Shown: one piece after another, positions 8,971 through 16,821 of the stretch
How positions within the stretch are numbered: the first letter of the stretch is position 1
How the letters are laid out: the number at the start of each line of letters is the position of its first letter
Assembly: GCA_964569085.1 (NCBI GenBank)
Contig: CAZMTA010000001.1
Location: 124,001-188,000 of the forward strand
Origin: JAJCZZ01 sp964569085
GTDB lineage: Bacteria > Gemmatimonadota > Gemmatimonadetes > Longimicrobiales > Gaopeijiaceae
Length of the DNA: 64,000 nt
Direction: 5' to 3'
Translations under genes and position numbers: made by a program
Notes under the pieces: generated by a model
Databases searched by the model: none
What the model was told of the DNA's origin: nothing
What the model saw: only the letters and a program-made list of their open reading frames with translations

Positions 8971-9963
8971 ATGGCCTCTCGTGCGACGCCCGTGTACGGC
9001 CCCGTCCGACCGCGTTTCCACGTCCTGGGATCGCCAGGGCTCACGGCCGCCGCCGGCCAGGATCCCGAGGCGATCCTCCGTCAGCCGAAACGGACCGCGT
9101 TCCTGGCGTTCCTCCTCCTGGATCGCCCCGGGGACTTCCTCGCCCGGGACCGGCTCCTCGGCACCTTCTGGCCCGAGGCCGATGCCGCCCGCGCCCAGGC
9201 GTCGCTCCGGCAGTCGCTGGCGTTCCTGCGCGCGAGCCTGGGAGCGGGAATCCTGGAAAGCCGGGGCCAGCACGCGGTACGGGTGGTGCCCGGCTCCATC
9301 TGGTGCGACGCGCTCCGGCTCGAGCGCCTCCTGGACCGCTCCGAAGCGGTCACGGCGCTGGAGCTGTACCGGGGCGACCTCCTGGCGGGGCTCCACGTCC
9401 GGGGCACGCCCGCCTTCGACCAATGGGTCAGTGACCGCCGCCGAAGGCTCCGGGATCGGGTCGCCGAGGGGGCCGTCGGTCTGGCCCGGGAGGCGGTGGG
9501 CCGGAGGGACCACGCCGAGGCCGTCCACTGGGGCCGCTGGGCGGCCGACGTGCTGCCCCACGACGAGCGCCACGTGCGCATGGTCATGGAGGTTCTCCGT
9601 GACGCCGGGGACCGTTCGGGCGCCCTCCGCGCCTGGCAGCGCCTTCGCGCCCACCTGGAGGAGGAGATCGGCGTCCGGGCGGCGCCGGAGACGCTGGCGC
9701 TGGTCCGGAGCGTTCGGGCACGGCCGCGCGACCCGGCGCTCCTGGCCGAGACGGCCCGTCGCGGGCGCCGCTCCGGCGCGGACCGCCGCGGCGGGGAGAG
9801 GCGGGTCGCGACGGACCCGGCTCCGGGACGAGAGCGTCGCTCGGGGCGGGACCGGAGGGAGGATCAGCGCCGGTCCGGGAGGGAGCGGCGCGGTCCGACC
9901 GACGGTGCCGTGGCGGAGCCGTTGGAGGCGCCCGACCTGGATTCGGAACACCCCCCTTCGTAG
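8971..9963 (+). CDS. BTAD-domain transcriptional regulator (SARP/DnrI-like)
   Basis: 330 residues. The N-terminal 95 residues (FHVLGSPGLTAA ... KRTAFLAFLLLDRP ... LLGTFWPE) form a winged-helix DNA-binding domain of the AfsR/DnrI kind, followed by the bacterial transcriptional activation domain with helical repeats (about 110-250: ALELYRGDLLAGL, AVHWGRWAADVLPHDERH). The last 75 residues are unusual: an arginine-rich, probably disordered tail with repeated RRSGxDRR / GRERR units (about 262-305). SARPs bind direct repeats overlapping -35 regions; GAGATC repeats overlap this gene's own -35. Autoregulation and control of the VWA gene are inference. Confidence 0.85.
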   Translation: MASRATPVYGPVRPRFHVLGSPGLTAAAGQDPEAILRQPKRTAFLAFLLLDRPGDFLARDRLLGTFWPEADAARAQASLRQSLAFLRASLGAGILESRGQHAVRVVPGSIWCDALRLERLLDRSEAVTALELYRGDLLAGLHVRGTPAFDQWVSDRRRRLRDRVAEGAVGLAREAVGRRDHAEAVHWGRWAADVLPHDERHVRMVMEVLRDAGDRSGALRAWQRLRAHLEEEIGVRAAPETLALVRSVRARPRDPALLAETARRGRRSGADRRGGERRVATDPAPGRERRSGRDRREDQRRSGRERRGPTDGAVAEPLEAPDLDSEHPPS

Positions 9964-10031
9964 TCTCCGGACATCGCGGGCTCCGGCCTTCCGCGCCGGT
10001 CCGCGCCCCCGATCCCCGCTCCGGAGACCCC

Positions 10032-10718
10032 GTGCCCCGCGCCATCCTCTTCGACGCCGGCAACACCCTGGTGTACGCCGATCCCCTTCGCATGGCCGAG
10101 ATCTTCCGGGAGGCCGGGGCGGACGCGGACGTCGCGGCGGTCCGGACGGCGGAGCGGGCCGCCCGGCGGGTCCTCCACGACGCGGTCACCGACGGGCACC
10201 AGGGCACCGAGCCCGACCTGTGGCGGGCCTACTTCCTCCACCTCTTCGAGGGGAGCGGGGTGCCGGCTGAGGCCATGGAGGACGTGGGCGCCCGCATCCG
10301 GGACGTCCATCGCGCCGACCACCTCTGGACCGGCGTCGCCGAGGGCACCGCCGACGCCCTCGAGGAGCTGGCCGGCGTCGGCTACCGGCTGGGCGTCATC
10401 TCCAACGCCGACGGTCGGGTCGAGGGCGTGCTGGAGCGCGTGGGCCTCCGGGATCACTTCGAGTTCGTGGTGGACTCGGAGGTGGTGGGCGTGGCCAAGC
10501 CCGACCCGGCCATCTTCCACGAGGGGTGCCGCCGGCTGGACCTCCCCCCGGAGGAGTGCCTCTACGTGGGCGACCTCTACCCGGTGGACTACCTGGGCGC
10601 CCGGGGGGCCGGGCTCGACGCGGTCCTCCTGGACCCGCCGGGGTGGCACGCCGAGCGGGCGCCGGGCGTCGCCTCCCTGGGCGAGCTGGCGGGCTGGCTG
10701 CGGTCCCGGCCCGACTGA
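10032..10718 (+). CDS. HAD-superfamily hydrolase (subfamily IA)
   Basis: 228 residues from GTG. The HAD motifs are motif I FDAGNTLV (nucleophile Asp8), motif II VISNADG, motif III Lys in VAKPDP, and motif IV YVGDLYPVDYLGA; the region between I and II is a helical cap. The second motif I aspartate, used as acid/base by phosphatases, is Gly10, as in haloacid dehalogenases and some HDHD3-like proteins, so phosphatase activity should not be assumed. No functional link to the neighbours is evident. It ends 132 bases before the B12-binding subunit, which has its own promoter. Confidence 0.82.
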   Translation: MPRAILFDAGNTLVYADPLRMAEIFREAGADADVAAVRTAERAARRVLHDAVTDGHQGTEPDLWRAYFLHLFEGSGVPAEAMEDVGARIRDVHRADHLWTGVAEGTADALEELAGVGYRLGVISNADGRVEGVLERVGLRDHFEFVVDSEVVGVAKPDPAIFHEGCRRLDLPPEECLYVGDLYPVDYLGARGAGLDAVLLDPPGWHAERAPGVASLGELAGWLRSRPD

Positions 10719-10786
10719 CCCCGCTCCCCGGCGCGGACCGGCCCCACCTCCACGCCGGGACCGACCGCCGTACCCACCCCGCCACG

Positions 10787-10815
10787 TTGGCCCGCGGGGC
10801 CCGTCCCCCTACTTT
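10787..10815 (+). promoter_or_regulatory. Predicted promoter of the icmB-carboxylase operon
   Basis: TTGGCC (10787-10792), 17 bases, TACTTT (10810-10815), 35 bases before the icmB ATG. The TTGG and TAnnTT elements resemble those before citrate synthase. Confidence 0.5.
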
Positions 10816-10850
10816 TCCATGCTGTCCCTGACCACTTCGCGAGGAGATCC

Positions 10851-11267
10851 ATGTCCGAAGGAGATGCCAAGATCCGCGTCCTGGTGGCCAAGCCCGGCCT
10901 GGACGGCCACGACCGGGGCGCCAAGGTCATCGCCAGCGCCTTCCGGGACGCCGGCTTCGAGGTGATCTACACCGGCCTCCACCAGACGCCGGAGATGATC
11001 GTCGCCGCCGCCGTGCAGGAGGACGTCGACGTGGTGGCCATGTCCGTCCTCTCCGGGGCGCACATGACGCTGTTCCCCCGGGTCCAGGCGCTCCTGGCCG
11101 AGGCCGGCGCGGACCACGTGCTCCTCACCGGAGGCGGCATCATCCCCGAAGAGGACGTGGAGGAGCTCGAGGAGCGGGGCATCGGGCGCCTGTTCGGCCC
11201 GGGCACGCCCACCACCGAAGCCATCGCCTACATCCGGGAGTGGCATAAGGGCCGGGAGGCCGCCTGA
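10851..11267 (+). CDS. icmB: B12-binding small subunit of an acyl-CoA mutase
   Basis: 138 residues, a stand-alone cobalamin-binding Rossmann domain of the size of IcmB. The DxHxxG motif DGHDRG places the lower axial ligand at His20; SVLSGAHMTL and GGGIIPEEDVEEL are the other two cofactor-contact loops. It should complete the large subunit encoded at 5133. A good GAGGAG ribosome site precedes the ATG. Its stop overlaps the start of the carboxyltransferase gene (TGATG), so the two are translationally coupled. Whether the holoenzyme is isobutyryl- or methylmalonyl-CoA mutase is set by the large subunit. Confidence 0.9.
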   Translation: MSEGDAKIRVLVAKPGLDGHDRGAKVIASAFRDAGFEVIYTGLHQTPEMIVAAAVQEDVDVVAMSVLSGAHMTLFPRVQALLAEAGADHVLLTGGGIIPEEDVEELEERGIGRLFGPGTPTTEAIAYIREWHKGREAA

Positions 11268-12916
11268 TGGCCTCCGACCAGGCCACGGAAGCACCCGAGG
11301 CCGCCACCGACCCCTCGGGCCGGCTCGCGGAGCTGTCCGCCGAGCTGGAGGAGCTCCGGGCCGAGCTGCGGAAGGGCGGGGGGGAGCGGCGCATCCAGCG
11401 CCAGCACGACCAGGGGAAGCTCACCGCCCGGGAGCGGGTGGACCTCCTGCTGGACGACGGCGAGCCGTGCGTGGAGCTCGGCCTCTTGGTGGCCCACGAC
11501 AAGTACGACGGCCAGGCGCCCGGCGCCGGCGTCGTGACCGTGGTGGGCCGCATCCAGGGGCGCGAGGCCGTGGTGGTGGCCAACGACGCCACGGTGAAGG
11601 CCGGGTCGTGGTGGCCCGAGACCATCACGAAGATCCTGCGGGCGCAGGAGGTGGCCATGCGCTGCCGCATCCCCATCGTCTACCTGGTGGACTCGGCGGG
11701 GGTGAACCTGCCGTACCAGGGCGGCGTGTTCCCGGGGCAGTACGGCGCGGCGCGCATCTTCTACTACAACTCCATCATGCGGCGCTACCTGCGGATCCCG
11801 CAGCTCGCGGCGGTGATGGGCCCCTGCATCGCCGGCGGCGCGTACCTGCCCGCCCTCTCCGACGTCATCCTCATGACGAAGGGCACGTCGTTCATGGGGC
11901 TCGGCGGGCCCAACCTGGTCAAGGGCGCCACCGGCGAGGTCGTGGAGGCCGAGGACCTGGGTGGCTCGAAGGTGCACACCCAGCTCAACGGCGTGGCCCA
12001 CTACGAGGTGGAGGACGACGAGGCGTGCATCGCCAAGCTGCGGCAGCTCGTGGTCGAGCTGCCTCGGGGCGAGCACCTGGAGGAGCGCGAGGTCACCGAG
12101 CCGAAGCGCACGGCGCTGGAGCTCCACGACATCCTCCCCGACGACCACCGCCAGCCGTACGACACCCACGAGCTCCTGGAGACCATCCTCGACGGCGAGG
12201 GCCTGGACGAGTTCCAGCCCGAGCACGCCAAGGAGATGATCTGCGGGACCGGCTTCATCGACGGGATCCCCGTGGGCGTCATCGCCAACGCCCGGGGCAT
12301 GGTCAAGGATCCCAAGGGCGGACGGCCGAAGTTCGGCGGCATCGTCTACACGGAGTCGGCCCGGAAGGTGGCCTACTTCATCGAGACCATGAACCGCCAC
12401 GGCACGCCCCTCCTCTTCGTGCAGGACGTGTCGGGCTTCATGGTGGGGAGCGACGCCGAGCACTCGGGCATCATCCGGGCCGGCGCCCAGTTCGTGGAGG
12501 CCATGGCCACCGCCACGGTCCCCAAGCTGGTCCTGACCGTGAACCACGCCTCCGGCGCCGGCTACTACGCCATGGCCGGGCAGGGCTTCGACCCCGACTT
12601 CATCCTCTCGCTCCCCACGGGGCGCATGGGCGTGATGGAGGGGGAGAGCGCGGTCATGGCCCTCTTCAGCGGGCAGATCGAGAAGCTGAAGAAGGAGGGC
12701 AAGGCGCCCGACGAGGACCTCACCACGAAGATGGACGAGGTCCGGGCCGAGTACGACCGCCAGCTCGACGCCCGCTTCGCCGCCGCGCGGGGCTTCGTGG
12801 ACGAGGTGGTCCTCCCCGAGGAGATGCGTCCGGCGCTGAGCCTGCTCCTGCGGGCCTCGCTGAACAACCCGGGCCCCCACGTGGGCGCGTTCCACCTTCC
12901 GGAAGAGGCGCCGTGA
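11267..12916 (+). CDS. Acyl-CoA carboxylase carboxyltransferase (methylcrotonyl-CoA carboxylase beta-like)
   Basis: 549 residues, two crotonase-fold halves. The N half has RQHDQGKLTARERVDLLLD, the acyl-CoA loop DATVKAGSWWPETITK and YLVDSAGVNLPYQGG, which resemble methylcrotonyl/geranyl-CoA carboxylase beta more than propionyl-CoA carboxylase. The C half has FVQDVSGFMVG and HASGAGYYAMAG for carboxybiotin. It transfers CO2 from carboxybiotin to an acyl-CoA; the biotin carboxylase/BCCP subunit is not in this window. AtuA and a methylglutaconyl-hydratase-like gene downstream fit a leucine or isoprenoid acyl-CoA route. It is coupled to icmB by a one-base overlap. Confidence 0.9.
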   Translation: MASDQATEAPEAATDPSGRLAELSAELEELRAELRKGGGERRIQRQHDQGKLTARERVDLLLDDGEPCVELGLLVAHDKYDGQAPGAGVVTVVGRIQGREAVVVANDATVKAGSWWPETITKILRAQEVAMRCRIPIVYLVDSAGVNLPYQGGVFPGQYGAARIFYYNSIMRRYLRIPQLAAVMGPCIAGGAYLPALSDVILMTKGTSFMGLGGPNLVKGATGEVVEAEDLGGSKVHTQLNGVAHYEVEDDEACIAKLRQLVVELPRGEHLEEREVTEPKRTALELHDILPDDHRQPYDTHELLETILDGEGLDEFQPEHAKEMICGTGFIDGIPVGVIANARGMVKDPKGGRPKFGGIVYTESARKVAYFIETMNRHGTPLLFVQDVSGFMVGSDAEHSGIIRAGAQFVEAMATATVPKLVLTVNHASGAGYYAMAGQGFDPDFILSLPTGRMGVMEGESAVMALFSGQIEKLKKEGKAPDEDLTTKMDEVRAEYDRQLDARFAAARGFVDEVVLPEEMRPALSLLLRASLNNPGPHVGAFHLPEEAP

Positions 12917-12970
12917 GGGGCCGCAGAGCCCGCTCCTCCGCCCCCGGGGCTGCGCCCCGTTCCCCCTACG

Positions 12971-12976
12971 TACAAT
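12971..12976 (+). promoter_or_regulatory. Possible -10 element before atuA
   Basis: TACAAT matches the -10 consensus at five of six positions 26 bases before the ATG, after a small hairpin at 12945-12959 (CGGGGC/GCCCCG). No convincing -35 is present at 17 bases, so a separate atuA promoter is only possible. Confidence 0.25.
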
Positions 12977-13001
12977 CTGAGCCGCCCGCACGGGCCACTC
13001 C

Positions 13002-14381
13002 ATGACTGAACGAGACACGATCCGAATCGGCAGCGGCCAGGGCTTCTGGGGCGACGACCTCGAGGCCCCGGTCCGGCAGGTGGAGGGGGGTCCTCTGGAC
13101 TACCTCATGATGGACTACCTGGCCGAGGTCACCATGTCCATCATGCAGAAGCAGCGCGCCCGGGACCCGGAGGCCGGCTACGCCCGGGACTTCGTGCCCC
13201 TCATGGAGCGCATCTTCCCCACCTGCGTCGAGAAGGGCGTGCGGGTGGTCACCAACGCCGGCGGCGTGAACCCCCAGGGGTGCGCCGAGGCGCTGGTGGA
13301 GGCCGGCCGCCGCGCCGGCGTGGCGGGGAAGGCCAAGGTCGGCCTCGTCACCGGCGACGACCTCATGGACCGCCTCGACGAGCTCCTGGACGCGGGCCAC
13401 GAGCTCCGCAACATGGAGACGGGCGAGCCCCTCTCCACGGTCCGGGACAAGGTGCAGAGCGCCAACGCCTACATCGGCGCCACCCCCATCGTGAAGGCGC
13501 TGGAGATGGGCGCCGACGTCATCGTCACCGGCCGCTCCACGGACACGGCGCTCACGTACGGGCCCATGATCCACGAGTTCGGCTGGGCCGCCGACGACTG
13601 GGACCGGATCGCCGCCGGCGTCATCGCCGGGCACATCAACGAGTGCGGCGCCCAGTGCACCGGCGGGAACTGCCTCCACGAGTGGTGGAAGATCCCCGAC
13701 ATGCAGCAGGTGGGCTTCCCTGTGGTGGAGGCCGCCCCCGACGGCACCCTCGTCGTCACCAAGCACGACGGGACCGGCGGGAAGGTCACCCGGTCCTCGG
13801 TGGCGGAGCAGATCCTCTACGAGATGGGCGACCCGTCGGAGTACATCACCCCCGACGTCATCGCCGACTTCACCACGATCCAGCTCGAGGACCTGGGCGG
13901 CGATCGCGTGAAGGTCTACGGCGTGAAGGGGCGGGAGGCCACGGACTTCCTGAAGGTCTCCATCGCCTACGCCGACGGCTACAAGGCCACGGGAACGCTG
14001 ACGTACGCCTGGCCCGACGCCGCCGCCAAGGCCCGCGCCGCCGACCGGATCCTCCGGCAGCGGCTGGACCGCCTCGGCCTGGAGTTCGACGAGGTCCGCA
14101 CCGAGCTGGTGGGGTGGGACTCCACCCACGGGCCGCTGGTGGGCGAGCCCCCGGCGGACCTCCCCGAGGTCCAGCTCCGCATCGGCGTGCGCGGCCAGAA
14201 CCGCGAGCACGTCGAGCGCTTCACCCGGGAGATCGCGCCGCTGGTCCTCACCGGGCCGCCCTCGGTCACCGGCTTCGCCGGCGGCCGCCCCCGGGTCCAG
14301 GGCATCATGGCGTACTGGCCCGCGCTGATTCGCAAGGAAGCCGTTCAGCCGCATCTGGTGGCGGAGGTCCACGAGGTATGA
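13002..14381 (+). CDS. atuA: AtuA-family acyclic terpene utilization protein
   Basis: 459 residues, the AtuA (former DUF1446) core, recognised from IRIGSGQGFWGDD at the start, the VVTNAGGVNPQGCAEAL loop, GRSTDTALTYGPM and the cysteine-rich GHINECGAQCTGGNC. AtuA is needed for citronellol/geraniol catabolism in Pseudomonas, but its reaction is not established; the family also occurs in clusters for other branched acyl-CoAs, as here beside an MCC-like carboxyltransferase and a hydratase. In many relatives a ferredoxin-fold domain is fused at the C-terminus; here it is the next gene, overlapping by four bases (ATGA). Confidence 0.88.
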   Translation: MTERDTIRIGSGQGFWGDDLEAPVRQVEGGPLDYLMMDYLAEVTMSIMQKQRARDPEAGYARDFVPLMERIFPTCVEKGVRVVTNAGGVNPQGCAEALVEAGRRAGVAGKAKVGLVTGDDLMDRLDELLDAGHELRNMETGEPLSTVRDKVQSANAYIGATPIVKALEMGADVIVTGRSTDTALTYGPMIHEFGWAADDWDRIAAGVIAGHINECGAQCTGGNCLHEWWKIPDMQQVGFPVVEAAPDGTLVVTKHDGTGGKVTRSSVAEQILYEMGDPSEYITPDVIADFTTIQLEDLGGDRVKVYGVKGREATDFLKVSIAYADGYKATGTLTYAWPDAAAKARAADRILRQRLDRLGLEFDEVRTELVGWDSTHGPLVGEPPADLPEVQLRIGVRGQNREHVERFTREIAPLVLTGPPSVTGFAGGRPRVQGIMAYWPALIRKEAVQPHLVAEVHEV

Positions 14382-14770
14382 GCACCACGATCCAGCTGGT
14401 CCACCTGGCCCACGCCCGCTCCGGCGACAAGGGCGACACCGCCAACGTCGGCGTCATCGCCTACGAGCCCGAGCACTACGAGCTCCTCCGGGCGCAGCTC
14501 ACCCCCGAGGCCGTGAAGGCCCACTTCGGGGAGATGGTGAAGGGGGAGGTGGAGCGCTTCGAGCTCCCCAACCTGGGCGCGCTGAACTTCCTCCTCCACG
14601 GGGCGCTGGGCGGCGGCGGCACGCTGTCCCTGATGAACGACGCCCAGGGGAAGGTCTTCAGCACCGGCATCCTCCGCATGGAGGTCGAGGTCCCCGACGA
14701 CGTCGCGCAGGCGATGGCGGGCCGGGGCCGCGTCCCCGAGGAGTGGAGCGCGGAGTCCTACGGTGGCTGA
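14378..14770 (+). CDS. AtuA-like ferredoxin-fold domain protein
   Basis: 130 residues. LVHLAHARSGDKGDTANVGV is the signature opening of the ferredoxin-fold domain normally at the C-terminus of AtuA proteins; the later NLGALNFLLHGALGGGG segment also fits. Coupling to atuA by ATGA and an eight-base overlap with the hydratase suggest stoichiometric expression, so it probably binds AtuA. Its biochemical role is unknown. Confidence 0.85.
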   Translation: MSTTIQLVHLAHARSGDKGDTANVGVIAYEPEHYELLRAQLTPEAVKAHFGEMVKGEVERFELPNLGALNFLLHGALGGGGTLSLMNDAQGKVFSTGILRMEVEVPDDVAQAMAGRGRVPEEWSAESYGG

Positions 14771-15539
14771 GGACGTCCTCCTCTACGAGGCGCGGGACGG
14801 CGTGGCGACGCTCACGCTGAACCGTCCCGACAAGCGCAACGCCATGAACGGCGAGCTCGTGACGGCGCTGACCGAGGCGCTGGAGCGGGCGGCCGGGGAC
14901 GAGGACGTCCGCGTCGTGGCGCTCCGCGGGGCGGGGAAGGACTTCTGCTCCGGCGCGGACCTGGCCGAGCTGGAGAAGATCGCCGACATGGGTCGGGAGG
15001 AGAGCATGTCCGACGCCATGCGCATGGGCGAGCTCTTCATCGCCATGCGGCGGCACCGCTGCCCGGTCGTGGCCGTGGTCCGGGGCAACGCGCTGGCCGG
15101 CGGCAGCGGGCTGGCGTCCGCCTGCGACGTGGTCCTCGCCCACGAGGACGCGCGGTTCGGGTATCCGGAGGTCCACCTGGGCTTCGTGCCCGCCATGGTG
15201 ATGGCCATCCTGCGCCGGAAGCTGGGCGAGGGGCGAGCCTTCGACCTGGTGGCCCAGGGGCACCGCATCGACGCCGCCGAGGCGCACCGGATCGGCCTCG
15301 TCCAGCGCGTGTTCCCCGACGAGGGCTTCGACGGCGCCGCGGACGAGTACCTGAAGGGCCTCGCCGCCAAGCCGGCCTCCGCGCTGCGCCTCACCAAGGG
15401 GCTGCTGTACGACCTGGACGGGCTGGGCTTCGAGGAGGGCATCCGGAAGGGCGCCGAGGTGAACGCCGAGGCCCGTCGCACCCCCGAGTGCCGCGAGGGC
15501 GTGCGCCGCTTCCTGGAGCGCGCCCGCTCCGGCGACTGA
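14763..15539 (+). CDS. Enoyl-CoA hydratase/isomerase (methylglutaconyl-CoA hydratase-like)
   Basis: 258 residues from GTG 14763, overlapping the previous gene by eight bases. Crotonase landmarks: LTLNRPDKRNAMN, the CoA/oxyanion loop CSGADLAELE, LAGGSGLASACDVV and FGYPEVHLGFVPA. One catalytic glutamate (in YPEV) is present; the position of the other (Glu144 of rat hydratase) is glycine, as in LiuC/AUH-type methylglutaconyl-CoA hydratases. Given an MCC-type carboxyltransferase and AtuA in the same operon, hydration of a 3-methyl- or isohexenyl-glutaconyl-CoA is the most likely task; this is inferred from context. Confidence 0.85.
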   Translation: MAEDVLLYEARDGVATLTLNRPDKRNAMNGELVTALTEALERAAGDEDVRVVALRGAGKDFCSGADLAELEKIADMGREESMSDAMRMGELFIAMRRHRCPVVAVVRGNALAGGSGLASACDVVLAHEDARFGYPEVHLGFVPAMVMAILRRKLGEGRAFDLVAQGHRIDAAEAHRIGLVQRVFPDEGFDGAADEYLKGLAAKPASALRLTKGLLYDLDGLGFEEGIRKGAEVNAEARRTPECREGVRRFLERARSGD

Positions 15540-15556
15540 CCCGGCCCGGACGCGCC

Positions 15557-15805
15557 GTGTTTCGCCTCGACCGGGACCGCAGGGCGGGGGACCACCTCAC
15601 CTGGAAGGTCCGCATCTTCACCGTCGGGGCCGTCCTGGCCATGGCCGGGATCTACTTCGAGGAGCGGTGGATGACCGGCGCCGCCATCGGGGTGCTCCTG
15701 GCCGGCTTCGGGCTGCGCTTCCTCCCGGGAGGCCGGGAGGGGGAGGGCTCGGGCGAGGGCGGGGAGGAAGCCGAGGGCGACTCCGATCCCTCCGGGGCGC
15801 GGTGA
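15557..15805 (+). CDS. Small two-helix membrane protein, unknown function
   Basis: 82 residues from GTG 15557, 17 bases after the hydratase stop. It has a charged N-terminus, two hydrophobic helices (about 20-36 and 41-56) joined by a short FEERW turn, then a disordered Gly/Glu tail. I do not recognise a family. The tight spacing upstream and the 13-base gap to the next gene argue for a real gene in the operon. Confidence 0.55.
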   Translation: MFRLDRDRRAGDHLTWKVRIFTVGAVLAMAGIYFEERWMTGAAIGVLLAGFGLRFLPGGREGEGSGEGGEEAEGDSDPSGAR

Positions 15806-15818
15806 GGATCCCCGTCCC

Positions 15819-16730
15819 GTGTCCGAGCGCCCCTGGGACCCCCACCACGTCCCCACCGCCGCGGAGCTGAAGGCGGCGGTCCGGGCGCACGTCCCGGACG
15901 TGGACGTCGACGGGCTCCGTCCCCTGGGCTCCGGCTGGGAGTTCGACGTCTGGGAGACGCCGGACGGCTGGGTCTTCCGCTTTCCCCGCCGCCGGGAGGC
16001 CCCGCCCCAGATCCAGCGCGAGCGTGCCTTCCTGGAGCTCGTGCGTCCCGTCCTGGCGCCCGACGTCCGGGTGCCCGAGCCGGTCCTCTTCGGCGAGCCC
16101 GGCCCCTCCTTCCCCTGGCCCTTCTCGGGGTACCGGAAGGTGCCCGGGGTCGGGTGCGACACGGCCGGGGTGCCGCGGCATCCCGATCTCGCCCGCCAGC
16201 TCGGCCGGGCCCTCGGCCGCCTCCACGCCGTCCCCGAAGGCGAGGCCCGGGCGGCCGGGGTACCCGAGGACCGGGAGGGCGTGGCCGAGTGGGAGGAGGA
16301 GGCCCGGGAGCGCGTCGGCGAGCTGCCCGGCCGCTGGGAGGAGGTGGACCGGGCGCTGGAATGGCTCCACGGGTCGGGCTTCCTCCCCGAGCCGTACCAG
16401 GGACCCCTCCGGCTGATCCACAACGACCTCTGCCCGGACCACGTCCTCGTGGATCCGGACACCGGGGCGCTCACCGGCATCCTGGACTGGACCGACACCT
16501 CCCTGGCCGACCCCGCGCTGGACTTCGTCTTCCTGGCCACCTGGGGCGGGTGGAGGCTGGTGGACGAGGTGCTGGAGTCCTACGAGGGGCCGGCGCTGGA
16601 CGGCGCCTTCCGGGCGCGGCTGGGGCAGATGGCGCGGATCCTGTCGCTGGTGTGGCTCCAGGAGGCGGTGGTGCGGGGCGGGGACGTGGAGAAGCACCTG
16701 GGGTGGGTGCGGAACGCGTTCGGGGGCTAG
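15819..16730 (+). CDS. APH-family phosphotransferase
   Basis: 303 residues from GTG. The aminoglycoside/choline kinase fold is shown by the glycine loop LGSGWEFDVWE, the ATP lysine position replaced by Arg in FRFPRRRE, the catalytic LIHNDLCPDHVL and the metal-binding ILDWTDTSLADPALD. The canonical Asn after the catalytic Asp (HxDxxxxN) is His here. The family phosphorylates small molecules (aminoglycosides, homoserine, choline and others), and nothing in the sequence reveals the substrate; resistance should not be inferred. Confidence 0.82.
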   Translation: MSERPWDPHHVPTAAELKAAVRAHVPDVDVDGLRPLGSGWEFDVWETPDGWVFRFPRRREAPPQIQRERAFLELVRPVLAPDVRVPEPVLFGEPGPSFPWPFSGYRKVPGVGCDTAGVPRHPDLARQLGRALGRLHAVPEGEARAAGVPEDREGVAEWEEEARERVGELPGRWEEVDRALEWLHGSGFLPEPYQGPLRLIHNDLCPDHVLVDPDTGALTGILDWTDTSLADPALDFVFLATWGGWRLVDEVLESYEGPALDGAFRARLGQMARILSLVWLQEAVVRGGDVEKHLGWVRNAFGG

Positions 16731-16821
16731 GGGGCCTTCCCGCTCCGGCGTCGCCTCCCGCGTAGCGGCGGCCGTCCCACCTCCCCATCCCCTCGCCCCG
16801 GCCCCGCCCCCATCCTGGGGC

